A DNA stretch of 64,000 nt. Source: Acorus gramineus (taxonomy: Eukaryota; Streptophyta; Magnoliopsida; Acorales; Acoraceae). Each line of letters begins with the position of its first letter. The first letter of the stretch is position 1. The translations under genes were made by a program, and so were the position numbers. The stretch is from the NCBI GenBank assembly GCA_030737835.1, contig CM060854.1, forward strand, positions 12,534,311-12,598,310, written 5' to 3'. Positions 50,761-61,807 of the stretch are shown here, piece after piece. The notes beneath the pieces are model-generated. The model was given only the letters and a program-made list of their open reading frames with translations, did not search any database and was not told where the DNA came from.

Positions 50761-53700
50761 TGTCACGCCCCGGGCGTCCCCGGGACGCGGTAAGTGTATA
50801 TAGGATATCAGTCCAAACAAGAGTTCAATAACATACTCACACAACAGCTAAAATAACAACACAGACAAAAGCAGGGCTGACATAATATATACACAAATAG
50901 CGGAAGCTAAAAACTGAGTCTGTAATCCAAAAACATACTACAGACTCGATACATAATCAAATGTCCTGTGAGAGCCAATATATACAAAGACATCTAAATA
51001 ATACACAAACGCGTGCCCAAGCACGGAATATAACACATACAATCAAAAGGGCTGCTCATAGCCTCTGAAACTCGCGGGACGTGGCGCTACTCCGCTACTG
51101 GTGCAGTCCCTCGGGGAGCTCTTCCTCCAGATCCGACTCAGATGACACTGGTGAAAAAATATTATGCGAGGGGTGAGCCACACGCTCAGTGAGCAGCACA
51201 ACCCATGCATCACAGCTTATATTAACCACAACCAGATATTATTAACCACAATTATCATTACACAAGCCTCAAGGTGGCAGGAAACTATACAAATCCAGTG
51301 GGTCGCTACATCGCCGACCCACCATACCCTCACCCTCACCCCTCAATAGGTGACATAGGATATTGGGACTACACAAACCAGTGGGTCGCTATTGCCAACC
51401 CACTACACTCTCACCCTCACCACTCAATAGGTGACATAGGATTTTGGGACTTACAATCCAGTGGGTCGCTACATCGACGACCCACCGCACCCTCACCCTC
51501 ACCCCTCAATATAGTGACATAGGATATTGGGACTGACTAGGCTGATGGTCACCCTTGGTCCACCGATAGTCTCTCCCCACTCCGTAGGCCATTTGACCAC
51601 CCCCACATTCAGCACAGTCCGTCCCAAATCAGGAGGTGCCTACTGATGGAAGCCCCTGCACGGGACAGCCTTTCCAACGCCGGGATAGTCTCTACACGGA
51701 TCCAACGAAGGGAACAGAACAGCCTATCCATCGCATATGATCCACTCGGATCCGCAGACAACACATCATAACAACTCTAATGCCATGAATTCTTCAGAAT
51801 TCCCTCCAGGGCGCATAACCAAGATGCGGGGAACATATATAATAATAATCATTAACAAGAGGTATAATAATAATTATTTACAAGGGTTATAATAATATTG
51901 GGAAAAGAAACCTTGGGAGGGAAGCATGAGGTCCCGATATAGGATATCCCGACAACAAAACAAGGAACACGGAGTACCCTAGCCCGGGTCTCAATGTTGA
52001 CCTCGCAAGGCCCCTCCCAATAATATTATACAAGGCATGCTAGCATTTAATTTAATAAATCAAACTAATAGGACGCATGCATAGGTCGAGGCTTCCTAGC
52101 ATGAGAACAGGGTGACGAGATGCACGGCTCTTACACATATCCTAAGGGTGCAAGTCCCTAACATACAAAGTCTAGGGTAGCATGCATACTACATTTTTAT
52201 CATGCTTGCATGGATTACACATTACAACGAGTTAATATAAATCCATAGTGCCCCAGGGGAGGACGGTACACGCCCAAGTGCGTATAGCGCCTCCCTACTG
52301 GGTTGGATTGTCCCACTCACCAAAGACTGGGTCGTCGCACGACCGTCCGTCAAGATCCGCAAAATAGGGTAATCAATTCGGTGAGTAAAATACACAAATA
52401 AATCCAAAAATACATTAAAATACACCACACTCGGACAAGCGTACATACGACCTGTACGCACGCGAGCCCGAGCACTCCGACTCACTCCCGAACCCCTGGG
52501 CAGCCGTACGCACAGCCACCTGACCCAGGCGCACAGCCGCGCCCCAGCCCGCACGCCCGGACACTCTGCCAAGCCTCCCGGGTGCACCGCGCGCTAACTG
52601 CACCCCAGCGCAGCAACCCACGCGCACACCCGCACGCCCAGCGCCCCAACGCCGCACCCCGCTCGCATCACCCGCTCGCACCACCCGCTCGTCCACGCGC
52701 CCCTGCGCAGCGCTCCGCGCGCACGCCGCGCACTGCCCCCGGCGCGCCCGACCGCACGCGCCCAGCGAGCCCGTCAGCACGTGCCCAGCGCGCCTGCCCA
52801 CAGCTCGCCCGCCTGCGCCTACCTGCCTGCGCGCGCCGCTGCCCACATGCGCCCGAACCGAGCTCCACCCGCGCGCACGCCCGCGTGCACGCCCTCGCTG
52901 CCCTGCCTGCGCTCGACAGCGCCCAGCCCTGCCTGCCAGCCCACCCGGGATAGCCCACCACCCTGCCCGAGCCACTCTACCACTACTCCGACGGCCACCA
53001 ACGGCCTCCAACCGCCTCCAACAGCCACCCACAGCCACCCCCACTCAAAAACACCTCCTAAACAAGCATCTAAGCAAGAAAGGAAGGAAAGAAGCCTTAC
53101 CCAAGGAAGGAAAGGAAGGGAAGGGGACCGGGAGCTCTTCGGGCACCGAAACACCTCCCCAAAGACTTCCACCACCAAGATCTCCCTCAGCCCCAAAACC
53201 AGCTGAAATCAGAGGAGAAAAGAGGGTGTTAGAGGGGGTCAAACTCGTGGGAACTCGAATCCGAGACCACCGGTGGATAGATCGGGATGAGATCTAACCT
53301 TTCTCTTCTTTGGGTTTTTGATTTTAACCCCTCTAGCTAGGTCAAAACCAAGAAAAAGAGAGAGGGGGAGAGAGAAAATCCATTGGAGAAGAAGATGAAT
53401 AGTGGGGAGATATTTTAGCTCACTTATATATAATCCCCACAATTAGATTAAGCTAAGCTAGGTTAATTAGGGTTTAAGCTAGCATTAGAGAGGATTAAGT
53501 GAGATTTGACTTGGGTCAACCCAACCACACAAAAAAACAAAAGGGGTTGACCAAGTCATGGGCCCACTTTGACCAAGTCAACTCTCCCAATGACTTCTCG
53601 CTCGGTCAAAACCCAGATACGCCCCGGAACTGCGAAATTCTGAAACGTTACCGGAATTCAATGAAATTTTCGTGAGCGGCTTGGAATCGCACCAGGACAC

Positions 53701-53859
53701 ATAATATGCAGTTAGATTCTCGATCGGAGTCCTCAAACTCAGGACGATAGCTAACAGTCCAAGATTTTAGCGGTTCCGATCGAAAAACGAAAAAAAAACT
53801 GAAAACTGCCAGAATGTCCCAATGGTGACCAGAAGGTTAAAAGTGACACATATATAACA
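50761..53859 (-). mobile_element. Solo LTR (copy L5) inside the MULE ULP1 gene
   Basis: CTATG flanks it perfectly (50756-50760 and 53860-53864). It reads TGTCACGCCCC... on plus and, in family orientation (minus), starts TGTTATATATGTGTCAC. In that orientation there is a TATA-like ttatatataagtg near 53420-53435 and a pyrimidine-rich leader, a donor-like ggtaagg near 53100, a CpG-rich block (about 52450-52960) and the 36-nt cassette (52356-52321). Its cassette acceptor is mutated (tgcgg instead of tgcag). An 80-83 bp repeat occurs three times (starts of 'gtgacataggat' at 51351, 51431, 51514). There is no internal domain. Confidence 0.88.
52321..52356 (-). other. 36-nt exon-like cassette in LTR L5, acceptor mutated
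   Basis: On the minus strand the cassette is followed by a good donor (gtgagtggg) but preceded by tttgcgg, so the AG of the acceptor is lost. The length is still 36 nt, as in the other three copies. Confidence 0.5.
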
Positions 53860-55606
53860 CTATGAATTGTAGATTGGTATTGGGGATAGTACGCTTTGTT
53901 TCTTCTGGGTTCAGCAACTCTTTCTTTTGGAACTACAGAATTACACACATATTGATTCTTAGATGCAAAACAATCCCTCACTATTCAATATACTCTAAAA
54001 TGCCTAATATGTTGTCATAATATTACACTTTTTTTTTAAGATACAGGTGTATCTTAAACATGAATTCAACAGTTCCTAAAACAAATATGCAGATAGGCAA
54101 AAAACCTCTCAATCAGCAAGTGTATTTGTATAAACATGCATATCAGCTAGATCCCACACCAAAATATGCTATCAGATGTTTGCTATTTTCAGATACACCA
54201 AAGGGATTTGCGATAAATGTTAAATCATTATTTGCTATATAAAATCAATATTTATAAGCTTCCATTGCATAGTTTTTGGTTTTCAGATACAACTATCTGA
54301 CATATTATCATTTTTACCATTTTGTTTTATTTAACAAATACTGTTATATTTCAGATACACCAAAGGGATTTAAATTAAAATTAATTTTTTTTTCAGATAC
54401 ATAAATCTTAATGTGTGATAATAAATCATTGCACGGTATTTTGATTTTCAGATACAAGTGTTATATATGTGTCACTTTTTGGCCTGCTGGTAACCATTGG
54501 AGCATTTTAGCAGTTTTTAAATTTTTTTTTGCATTTTTCGATCGGAACCGCATAATTTTGGACTGTTAGCTATCGTCCTAGTTAGAGGATTCCGATTGAA
54601 AATCTAACTGCATATTATGTGTCCTGGTGCCATTTTAAGCCACTCATGAAAATTTCATCGAATTCTGGTAACGTTTCCGAAATTTCGCAGTTCCGGGGCA
54701 TATCTGGGTTTTTAAGTCGCACACTATAAATAAGTGAGATCTAATTTCCAAGTTACTATTCATCATCCCTACCAAACCTTCCCCTCTCTCCTCTTCTCCA
54801 TTTTTCTCACTTTTGAGGCCCCTAGACCCCTCAAAACCAAAAACCCAAAACCTAAGAAGTGTAGATCGGGTCCTTCAAATCCCTTTTCCGACGACTCTAG
54901 CTTCTCCGACCTCCCCTCTTTCTCCTCTGTTTTGGTCCGTTTCGAGGGCCGTGGTAGATCGGGGCGTAGGAGGGCCGTTGAGAAGGGTTTCGGTGCGCGG
55001 AGAGCACCCGGACTTCGCTTCCTCCCCTTGGTAAGGTCTTTTTCTTCACTTTTCTTGCATAGATGTATGCTAGGAGTGTGGATTTGTGTATGAGGGGTGG
55101 TCGGCGGCTGTGGGAGGCTGTCGGAGGTGGTTGGGGGTGGTCGGAGGTGGTCGGCGGCCGTGGGATGGGTGGTTGGAGGTGCTCGGCAGGCAGGGCCACT
55201 GTCTCGGGCAGGGCAGCAGTGCAGGCAGCACCGGTGCAGCAGGCAGAGCTGCTGGCGGGGCGCGTGCGGGCGGGCGTACGCGCGGGCACGCGCTCGAGTG
55301 GCGCTGGGCGTGGGCTTGCTGGCTGTGCTGGGTACTGGGTGTGCTGGGCAAGGGCGTTGGGGCACATGGCGCAGAGCACCATGCAGGGGCAGTGCTGGCG
55401 CGGCAGGCGGAGCGGCAGACTGGGCGCGCGAGCGCGTGCGCGCGAGCGTGTGCGCGCGGGCGTGCGCTCGGTGCGAGGGGCTGGTCGAACAGCTGCGCGC
55501 GGGTCTGGTGCAAGGGCTGGTCGAGCGGCTGGTGCGGGGAGAGGTGTGCGAGCGGCGTGCGCGCGGGTGCGCGCGGGTCTGTTGGCGAGCTGCGCGCAAG
55601 GTACTG

Positions 55607-55790
55607 GTCGCGCGGGTCTGTGCGCGAGGAGCTGGTCGCGCGGGTCTGTGCGCGAGGAGCTGGTCGCGCGGGTGCTAGGCGTGCGAGCAGGGGTGGTGCG
55701 TGCGCGAGGTGATGGCCGAGGCAGGGGTGGTGCGTGCGCGAGGTGATGGCCGAGGCAGGGGTGGTGCATGCGCGAGGTGGTGGCCGAGGG
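55607..55790. repeat. GC-rich minisatellites in LTR L6
   Basis: A 28-bp unit beginning 'ctggtcgcgcgggtctgtgc' occurs about 2.5 times (55607-55672). A 34-bp unit containing 'gcgcgaggtgatggccgagg' then occurs three times (about 55690-55790). They explain part of the long overlapping open frames on both strands here. Confidence 0.75.
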
Positions 55791-56196
55791 CAAGGTGCGC
55801 GCGGGAGGGCGTGCAGGGTGCTCGCGGAGGGCGCGGCGAGGCAGTGGTGGTGCGCGTGGGGCGCGGTGAGGCAGCCGTGGTGCGCGCGAGGCGCGGCGAG
55901 GTGGCGGTGCGCGCGAGGCGCGGCGAGGTGGCGGAGGTGCGCGCGGGGTGCGTGCGGGGCAAGGCGCCGCGCGCGGGGGCGTGCGGGGTGCTCGCGGGCC
56001 GGCGCAAGGCGTGCGGGGTGCGTGGGCTGAGGCGCGGCGGTGCACCCGAGCGGTCGGGTGGCCGTGCGGGTGGTTGCCGGCCGTGCGGGTGGTTGCTGGG
56101 GGTGTTGGGTGTTTGCTTTGGGGTTTTGGGGTATTTATTTGTGTATTTAATGATATTTGTGGATTTATACTTACCAAGTAATACCCTGTCTTGCAG

Positions 56197-56232
56197 ATCT
56201 CGACGGACGGTAGCGCGTCGACCCGAGTTCCG
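56197..56232 (+). other. Conserved 36-nt exon-like cassette in LTR L6
   Basis: It is bounded by cctgtcttgcag and gtgagtggg. With the TATA box at 54724 and the donor at about 55030, it would form exon 2 of an LTR-borne transcript with a GC-rich first intron of about 1.1 kb. Confidence 0.5.
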
Positions 56233-58865
56233 GTGAGTGGGACAACCCAACCCAGTTTGGGAGGCGTTACATGCTTTGGGCGTGTACCGTCCTCCCCTGG
56301 GGCACATAGTTATTATTAACTGTTATTTTGAATCCATGTAAGCATGTTGTGTGTGTAGAATGCATGCCACCCTAGACTTGTATGTTAGGGACTTGCACCC
56401 TTAGGATGTTGTGCATGAGCCGTGCATCCTGTCACCCCGTTATCATGCTAGGAAAGCCCTGACCTGAGCATGCGTCCTATTAGTTTGATTTATTTATTTA
56501 AATGCAAACTGCGATATATATATTAGCATGCCTTGGGAATATAGGGGGCCTTGCGAGGTTAACATTGAGACCCGGGTTAGGGTACTCCGTGTTCCTTGTT
56601 TGGTTGTCGGATGTCCTACATCGGGACCTCAGGTTACCCTCCCAAGGTCTCTTTTCCCCTTTATGTATTATTTATATTCCCCGCATCCTGGTTATGCGCG
56701 CTGGTGGAATTCAGATGAATTCAAGACATTAGAGTTGTAGAGATGTGCTGTCAGCGGATCCGAGTGGATCATATGCGATGGATAGGCTGTTCTGTTTTCC
56801 TCCGTTGGATCCGTGTAGAGACTACCCCGGCGTTAGAAAGGTTGTCCCGTGCAGGGGCTTCCATCAGTAGGCGCCTCCTGCTTTGGTAGAAGGACTGCGC
56901 CGAACGTGGAAGTGGCCAAACGACCTACGGAGTGGGGAGAGACTATCGGTGGACCGAGGGTGACCAACAGCCTAGTCAGTCCCAAGAGCCTAGGTCACCT
57001 GTTGAGAGGTGAGGGTGAGGGTATGGTGGGCCGGCGATGCGACGACCCACAGGATTATGTATGGATGATTATCCACCCAATAAGTCCCAACATCCTAGGT
57101 CACCTATTGAGGGTGAGGGTGAGGGTAAGGGTATGGCGGTTCGGCGATGTGATGAACCCCCGGATTGGAGTTGTTTATACTGTTTTGCGGATTGTGGCTT
57201 GATTTAAATGTGGTTAATATGAACTGTATGCATGGGTTCTGCTATTCACTGAGTGTGTGGCTCACCCCTCGCATATTATCTTTTTCAGTGATCTCTGAGG
57301 GAGGAGCTTCCCGAGCGACTACACCAGTAGAGGAATAGCGCCGTGTCCCATGAGTTTTGAGGCCATCAGCACCCTTCTTTCTATTGTATGTATATATCTC
57401 TGTGCTTAGGCACCTAGTGGATGTTGTATGGATTTTATTTGTGTATATATATGGACATGTTGGCTCTCACAGGACGTATGATTGTGTATCGAGTCTGTAG
57501 TATGTTTTGACTACAGACTCAGTCTTTTAGCTTCCGCATTTGGTGTATATATTATGTCAGCCCTGCTTTTATCTGTGATGTCATTTTTAGTTGTTGTTTG
57601 TGGTATATTATTGAACTCTTGTTACTGATATCATATATACACCTGCCGCGTCCCGGGGTCGGCCGGCCCTGGGGCATGACAACAAGTGTCTGATATTACA
57701 CGCTAATTGTATCATTCGATGCAGAATATGAATGGTGTGCACATGAAAACATAAAACATTTGTAGAATGTCAAATTTGTTATTTCTCAAATCAATATACA
57801 CTGGTAAACGAAGAAAAAGCATAAGACACAATATTGTCATATATGTCGAGATTATGATTATATAACAAATAACCATCAAACGGGATTTTCAGATACATGA
57901 ATCTTAAATTCTCATATTACCACTTTGAATTATGTGTTTAACTCTGCACATGTAATCGAAAATCTCATATTAACATATGTATTAGATGAATTTCAGACAC
58001 ATAGTATTAACGGAAGAATTTCATATGCACGGAAGGGAAATTTGAGAACTGAGACAGTTTCTTGATTGTATTCCACATTTGCAAGAAGTGCAAAAAATTA
58101 ATCTAATGTTTATGTTTATGTCGAACAAAAAAAAAAAAAAAAACCAAGTAGGTATGGACGATTTGCAAAAAATGTAACCTTTGTTTTTCGCCATTGTCGA
58201 CTATATTTTTTTTGGGGAAGAAGATCAGATCACTCCTGATCGCCGTTTCTTTTATCTTCTTCGTTCGCCTGATTTTGCCAAATTCTGAAATCGTTTGATA
58301 CGCCCAAATCAGAAACCCTAGTTTGTTAGTTTTTTTTAAAAAAAATATTATTATGGGTGGAAGGATTAATGACCCCTCGTGTTTTGGGATTCCGTAAAAC
58401 CAAATTAATGGCGGTATGATCTTATTGGAGTGAATTTTTAAAATCATGATAAGGGTAGTTGTGTAATTGGCTTTTTGGTGGTTAAAAAAAGTCAATCAAG
58501 GGACTAATAGGATTATGCCACCTATTGGGGCTCAACAATGGGGCCTAATTTTTGGGGTCTGGATAGCAACACTGGATTTAATTTATAGGAAACCATATTG
58601 AACAAAACTACTATCATATCTAAACCAAAAATAAATCGAATCGAAAACCAAAGTGGAAAAATTGTAAACCGAACAGAAGTAATTTGCCTAAACTGAACTA
58701 AACTGAACCGAACCGAAGTTATGATTGTTTCACCAAAAAAATTGGTCAACATATTAACAATAAGAGTAACAAAAATCTATAGTGTCAGAGGGGATAGTAT
58801 AAAATTTATAGATCAGTGAGTTCTATCATTAGAATTTTTAGTATAAAAAAATGATTTACTGTATA

Positions 58866-60014
58866 TGTAGAAGTCCAAATCTGTCACACCTTAGGATCCA
58901 TTTAAAAGGTCATACTGTCTCAGCCTATGACATTGGGCTATAAACACAACAACATCTCCGGATGTGCCAGAGGAGGATTCTATCCCATGATATACTCACA
59001 CCTCTATGGCAATAGACACATCCCCTACCACTATAAATAGAGGGGTATCCCCTTCACAAGTGTAAGAGACCAAATCCATCACAAAACAAAAATAAGGAAT
59101 AAGATTGCATAAGTATGAGAGTTAAGCACGGATACGCCCATTATGATTAGCAGGAAATCCAGAATGGGAAGAACCAAGGGCCCAAATTACCCCATGAGTT
59201 AAACAGGCCCACCTTCCCCATTAGGTCGGGCAAATGATATTGCCCGACCAGGTCAAGATGGACTTTCACACAAGTCGGATGTTTAGTCCCTGGCCGACCA
59301 AGGGCGGACGCATAGTATTGCCCGACCAAGTCAAGGTGGCCGAATACCACAAGCCCGATCTGAAGTATGAGCTGTCCAAACCATAATACCCGAGCTGGAA
59401 TGCAGGTCGGCCATACACCCATCTCTGTAAAATAACGGTTAACCAAGGAACATTCCCTGACATAGGAAAAGGACTAGATGTTAGAAAATCAGTTGCAATA
59501 TGGCAATCCCAAGGTGACATGTGTCCACAGATCCTAGAGCCACTTGGAGATTCCATTTCACGCTATACTCACTCCACAAGGCTAAGCTCGGCACGCCCCT
59601 TCTCTAATATAAAAGGAGGGCGGGGGGACACTCTCTCTCTTCCCCCTACTTGTGCTCAAGAATTCTAAGGTCTTCTTCTTCTCATGGAGGAATCACTGAT
59701 CTGAGCGTCGAAGTGGGGTAGAGACTTCTTCTTCCCCAGAAAAGAGAACCCTAGACCCAAGCTTGAAATCCCATTTTAATGGAGATTAGGCTTCACCGTC
59801 GGAGGTTCTCGCCAAAAAAGGAACTACGTGTTGCTTTATCCCTCAAAAAGGGTACGTAGGCAATCTGATTTACATCAGGTTCAGTCCAGATGAACCCCGT
59901 CAATCCCTCCACGGCGGACCCTAATCGTCGTCTCTTCGCGTATCTATTCAAACCAAGCCTGGACCGTCCTTGAGTCCAGCTCATTCAAGGAGGAGGACAT
60001 TTTCACCTCCCACA
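58866..60014 (+). mobile_element. Solo LTR of a second, unrelated family
   Basis: GTATA flanks it (58861-58865 and 60015-60019); the ends are TGTAGAAG and CTCCCACA. A TATA-like tataaaagg (about 59609-59617) is followed by a CT-rich leader 'ctctctctcttccccc', suggesting plus orientation. A second TATA-like ctataaatag lies near 59032. It lacks the GC block and the 36-nt cassette of the other LTRs. Length is 1149 bp, with no coding region. Confidence 0.75.
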
Positions 60015-60019
60015 GTATA

Positions 60020-60348
60020 TATTTAATATAAATAATGATTTGTTTAAATTTAGTCCGGTTCGGCTCGATTTTTCTTGTTTTTCTTCGAGTGAAACCTAAC
60101 TAAAACCAAATTAAATCGGTTCACTAATTTTTCAATCCATACCCAAACTAAACCAAAACATTGTTGACCCAAACAAAAAAATCGGTTTGGATCATTTCGG
60201 ATTCGGTTTAACTAATCAAAGTTGCACCCCTAGTTTCACGCATTCACATGTCAAATCATCTGCCATTGACTATAATATATTTTATACATAATTATAAAAA
60301 TGTTTGCATTTGAATGAATATATATATACACAAATTTACTTTTATAAA
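60020..60348. other. Short intergenic AT-rich stretch
   Basis: It contains phrases such as 'aaactaaaccaaaac' and 'tcggtttggat' that also occur at 58600-58700. It is the same pre-insertion sequence on both sides of the solo LTR. No gene was seen. Confidence 0.5.
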
Positions 60349-61750
60349 TAGTTCTACTACCTGGGCCCTAGAAATTAAGCCCTATTGAGGAGCCCCAATA
60401 AGTGTCATTCCCTCATATTCCCTATTTAACTTTTCAAAAAGGTAAAAGATGTAAAGACAGTACTACCCCTTCATTTGATTTTCAAATATTCACTCCGAAT
60501 AAAACATTCCCTCATTAAAAGCTATGTGTAGCCGCCTCTCACATCTTCGGCTTAAAAAAATAAATGGGCAGATTTTGAATAAAACCTTCGACGACCTAGG
60601 GTTTGCGATTTCGACAGTTATTCTTCCCTAAATCTCTGCAATGATGGTGAAGAAAGGTGATGAATATTGATCCTTTGATTTCTTCCCCAATTTCAAATTT
60701 GATTTCTCCCCCACAATGTAATACTCTCCGTTTTGATATTGATTTTTTTTAAACGACCATAAATCAATTTTATTAAAAGGTTAGTTTGCACTATTTGAAG
60801 AACAACCACATATTTGAACGAATATGATTCATACAATCATCAGAAGTATCTTTTGCTCATTGTTAATCTTGTGAATCTTTAAAAAATGATTTACAAACAT
60901 GCATATGAATCCAATTAATGTGATTTATTAAAAAATGATTTATTGCAAATGAATGGTATAATCGTTTATGATGAATCATTTCTGTTTATCCAGGCGTATC
61001 TAAAAAATGTTTTTTTACACATGTATCTGAATCCGAATAATGTGATGGAATAACAACTTTCAGATATTATATGCAACAACTAACAATATGAAATAAAAAT
61101 TGCTTATGGCAAAAAAAATGTGTTAGATTTCATAGGAATGTAAATTGTCTATTATTACCTTTCAATGTTTGATTAAAATATGTTGGATTGTAACTAAAAT
61201 CTATATGTATTTAAATTCATACAGTGTATCTGAAATTAATATATATAGTGTATTTAGTGTCAAATATATTTAAATCCATATAGTGTATGAAATACCTAGC
61301 TTATTCCGCAAGATCAATTGTACTTATTTAAAGTTAATTGAATTTAATGAATTTGAATTGATGGGTATTTTTTTTTAGAATTCTTAATATGACATCCATT
61401 TTTAAGTTTCCATATACAAACCAATGTACATTGTTAAAAAGCAGTTTAATATTTGGTCTGTAGTAAAGATGTAGCGGTTTACTTTGTAAATGGGGTTAGA
61501 TTTCATAAAATGTATGAGTGTTTAATAAATTTGTGAAAAGCATTGTTTAGTAGTTGTATCTGAAATATAAACTGTTTATCTGGATGTATCTCTCTATTAA
61601 AGTTGTAACCTAATATCTGGATGTTCCTCAATATTAAATTTGTATCTGGATGTTAGATTAATAGAATTCCAAATAAATGTAATTGAATACAGTTTCTTTC
61701 AATTCAAAATAATATTACTGTAGGAACCCAAAAAGATAAAATTTGGTTCA
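60349..61750 (+). mobile_element. Left end of a third MULE of the same family
   Basis: From 60349, 'tagttctactacctgggccc' and 'aagccctattgaggagcccc' match the left terminus of the MULE at 30854. Downstream there are the same 'tgtatctgaa', 'gtatctggatg' half-sites to about 61650. No matching right end or 9-bp duplication was found in the window, so the element is truncated or continues outside it. No transposase fragment was recognised. Confidence 0.6.
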
Positions 61751-61807
61751 TATTTACTTTAATAAAATCATGAAAAACAAACAAAATATATAAACACAAT
61801 ATGCATA

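Larger units (their letters stand above)
47058..53981 (-). pseudogene. ULP1-type cysteine protease gene of the MULE, interrupted by a solo LTR
   Basis: The minus-strand gene starts near 53981 (MRDCFASKNQYVCN). It is cut at QSTIH/RIFETF by the LTR at 50761-53859 and continues with MELSKKHLDLLQRTPFWNLF, a conserved N-terminal module of plant transposon ULP1 proteins. A stop lies at about 50532, and a frame change follows in the exon near 49900. After an acidic and coiled-coil region (about 49160-48204) comes the C48 peptidase: PLHNHGHW with the His, HYNSL where the catalytic Asp is Asn, PQQ with the Gln, and MDCGPVIL with the Cys (about 47249). Several GT-AG introns, for example 47513-47415 and 47330-47252, carry GATACA motifs. 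ULP1 enzymes process SUMO or remove it from proteins; why MULEs carry one is unknown. Confidence 0.82.
54459..57681 (+). mobile_element. Solo LTR (copy L6) inside the MULE
   Basis: ACAAG flanks it perfectly (54454-54458 and 57682-57686). The ends are TGTTATATATG and GGGGCATGACA. A TATA box (ctataaataag, about 54724-54734) lies about 30 bases before a likely start region (tattcatcatccc) and a CT-rich leader, a good plant core promoter. A donor-like ttggtaagg lies near 55030, a CpG-rich block spans about 55240-56110, and the 36-nt cassette is at 56197-56232. A final acceptor-like ctttttcag lies near 57289. It carries no protein domain. Confidence 0.9.
42856..58574 (+). mobile_element. 15.7-kb Mutator-like element with transposase and ULP1 protease genes
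   Basis: A perfect 9-bp direct repeat GATTTAATT flanks it (42847-42855 and 58575-58583). The left end is CAATAATGATTTTTGAACCC. The right end, reverse-complemented, is CAGTGTTGCTATCCAGACCC. Both match the ends of the non-autonomous MULE at 30854-34301. Inside are a FAR1/MULE transposase gene on plus (44042-46209) and a ULP1-type protease gene on minus (53981-47058), convergent. Two later solo LTRs (50761-53859, 54459-57681) lie within it; without them the element is about 9.4 kb. MULEs with a ULP1 protease are known in plants (the Kaonashi group of Arabidopsis and relatives). Its noncoding parts are rich in a GATAC...GTATC dyad. Confidence 0.9.

Noticed and set aside
52415-56307. Long overlapping open frames on both strands in GC-rich DNA (for example 54897-56177 minus, 426 codons; 55063-55746 plus; 52415-53044 minus)
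   Set aside because: All lie in CpG-rich low-complexity LTR sequence where stop codons are rare in every frame. Products are Ala/Arg/Pro/Gly-rich with no domain, and several frames are open at once.
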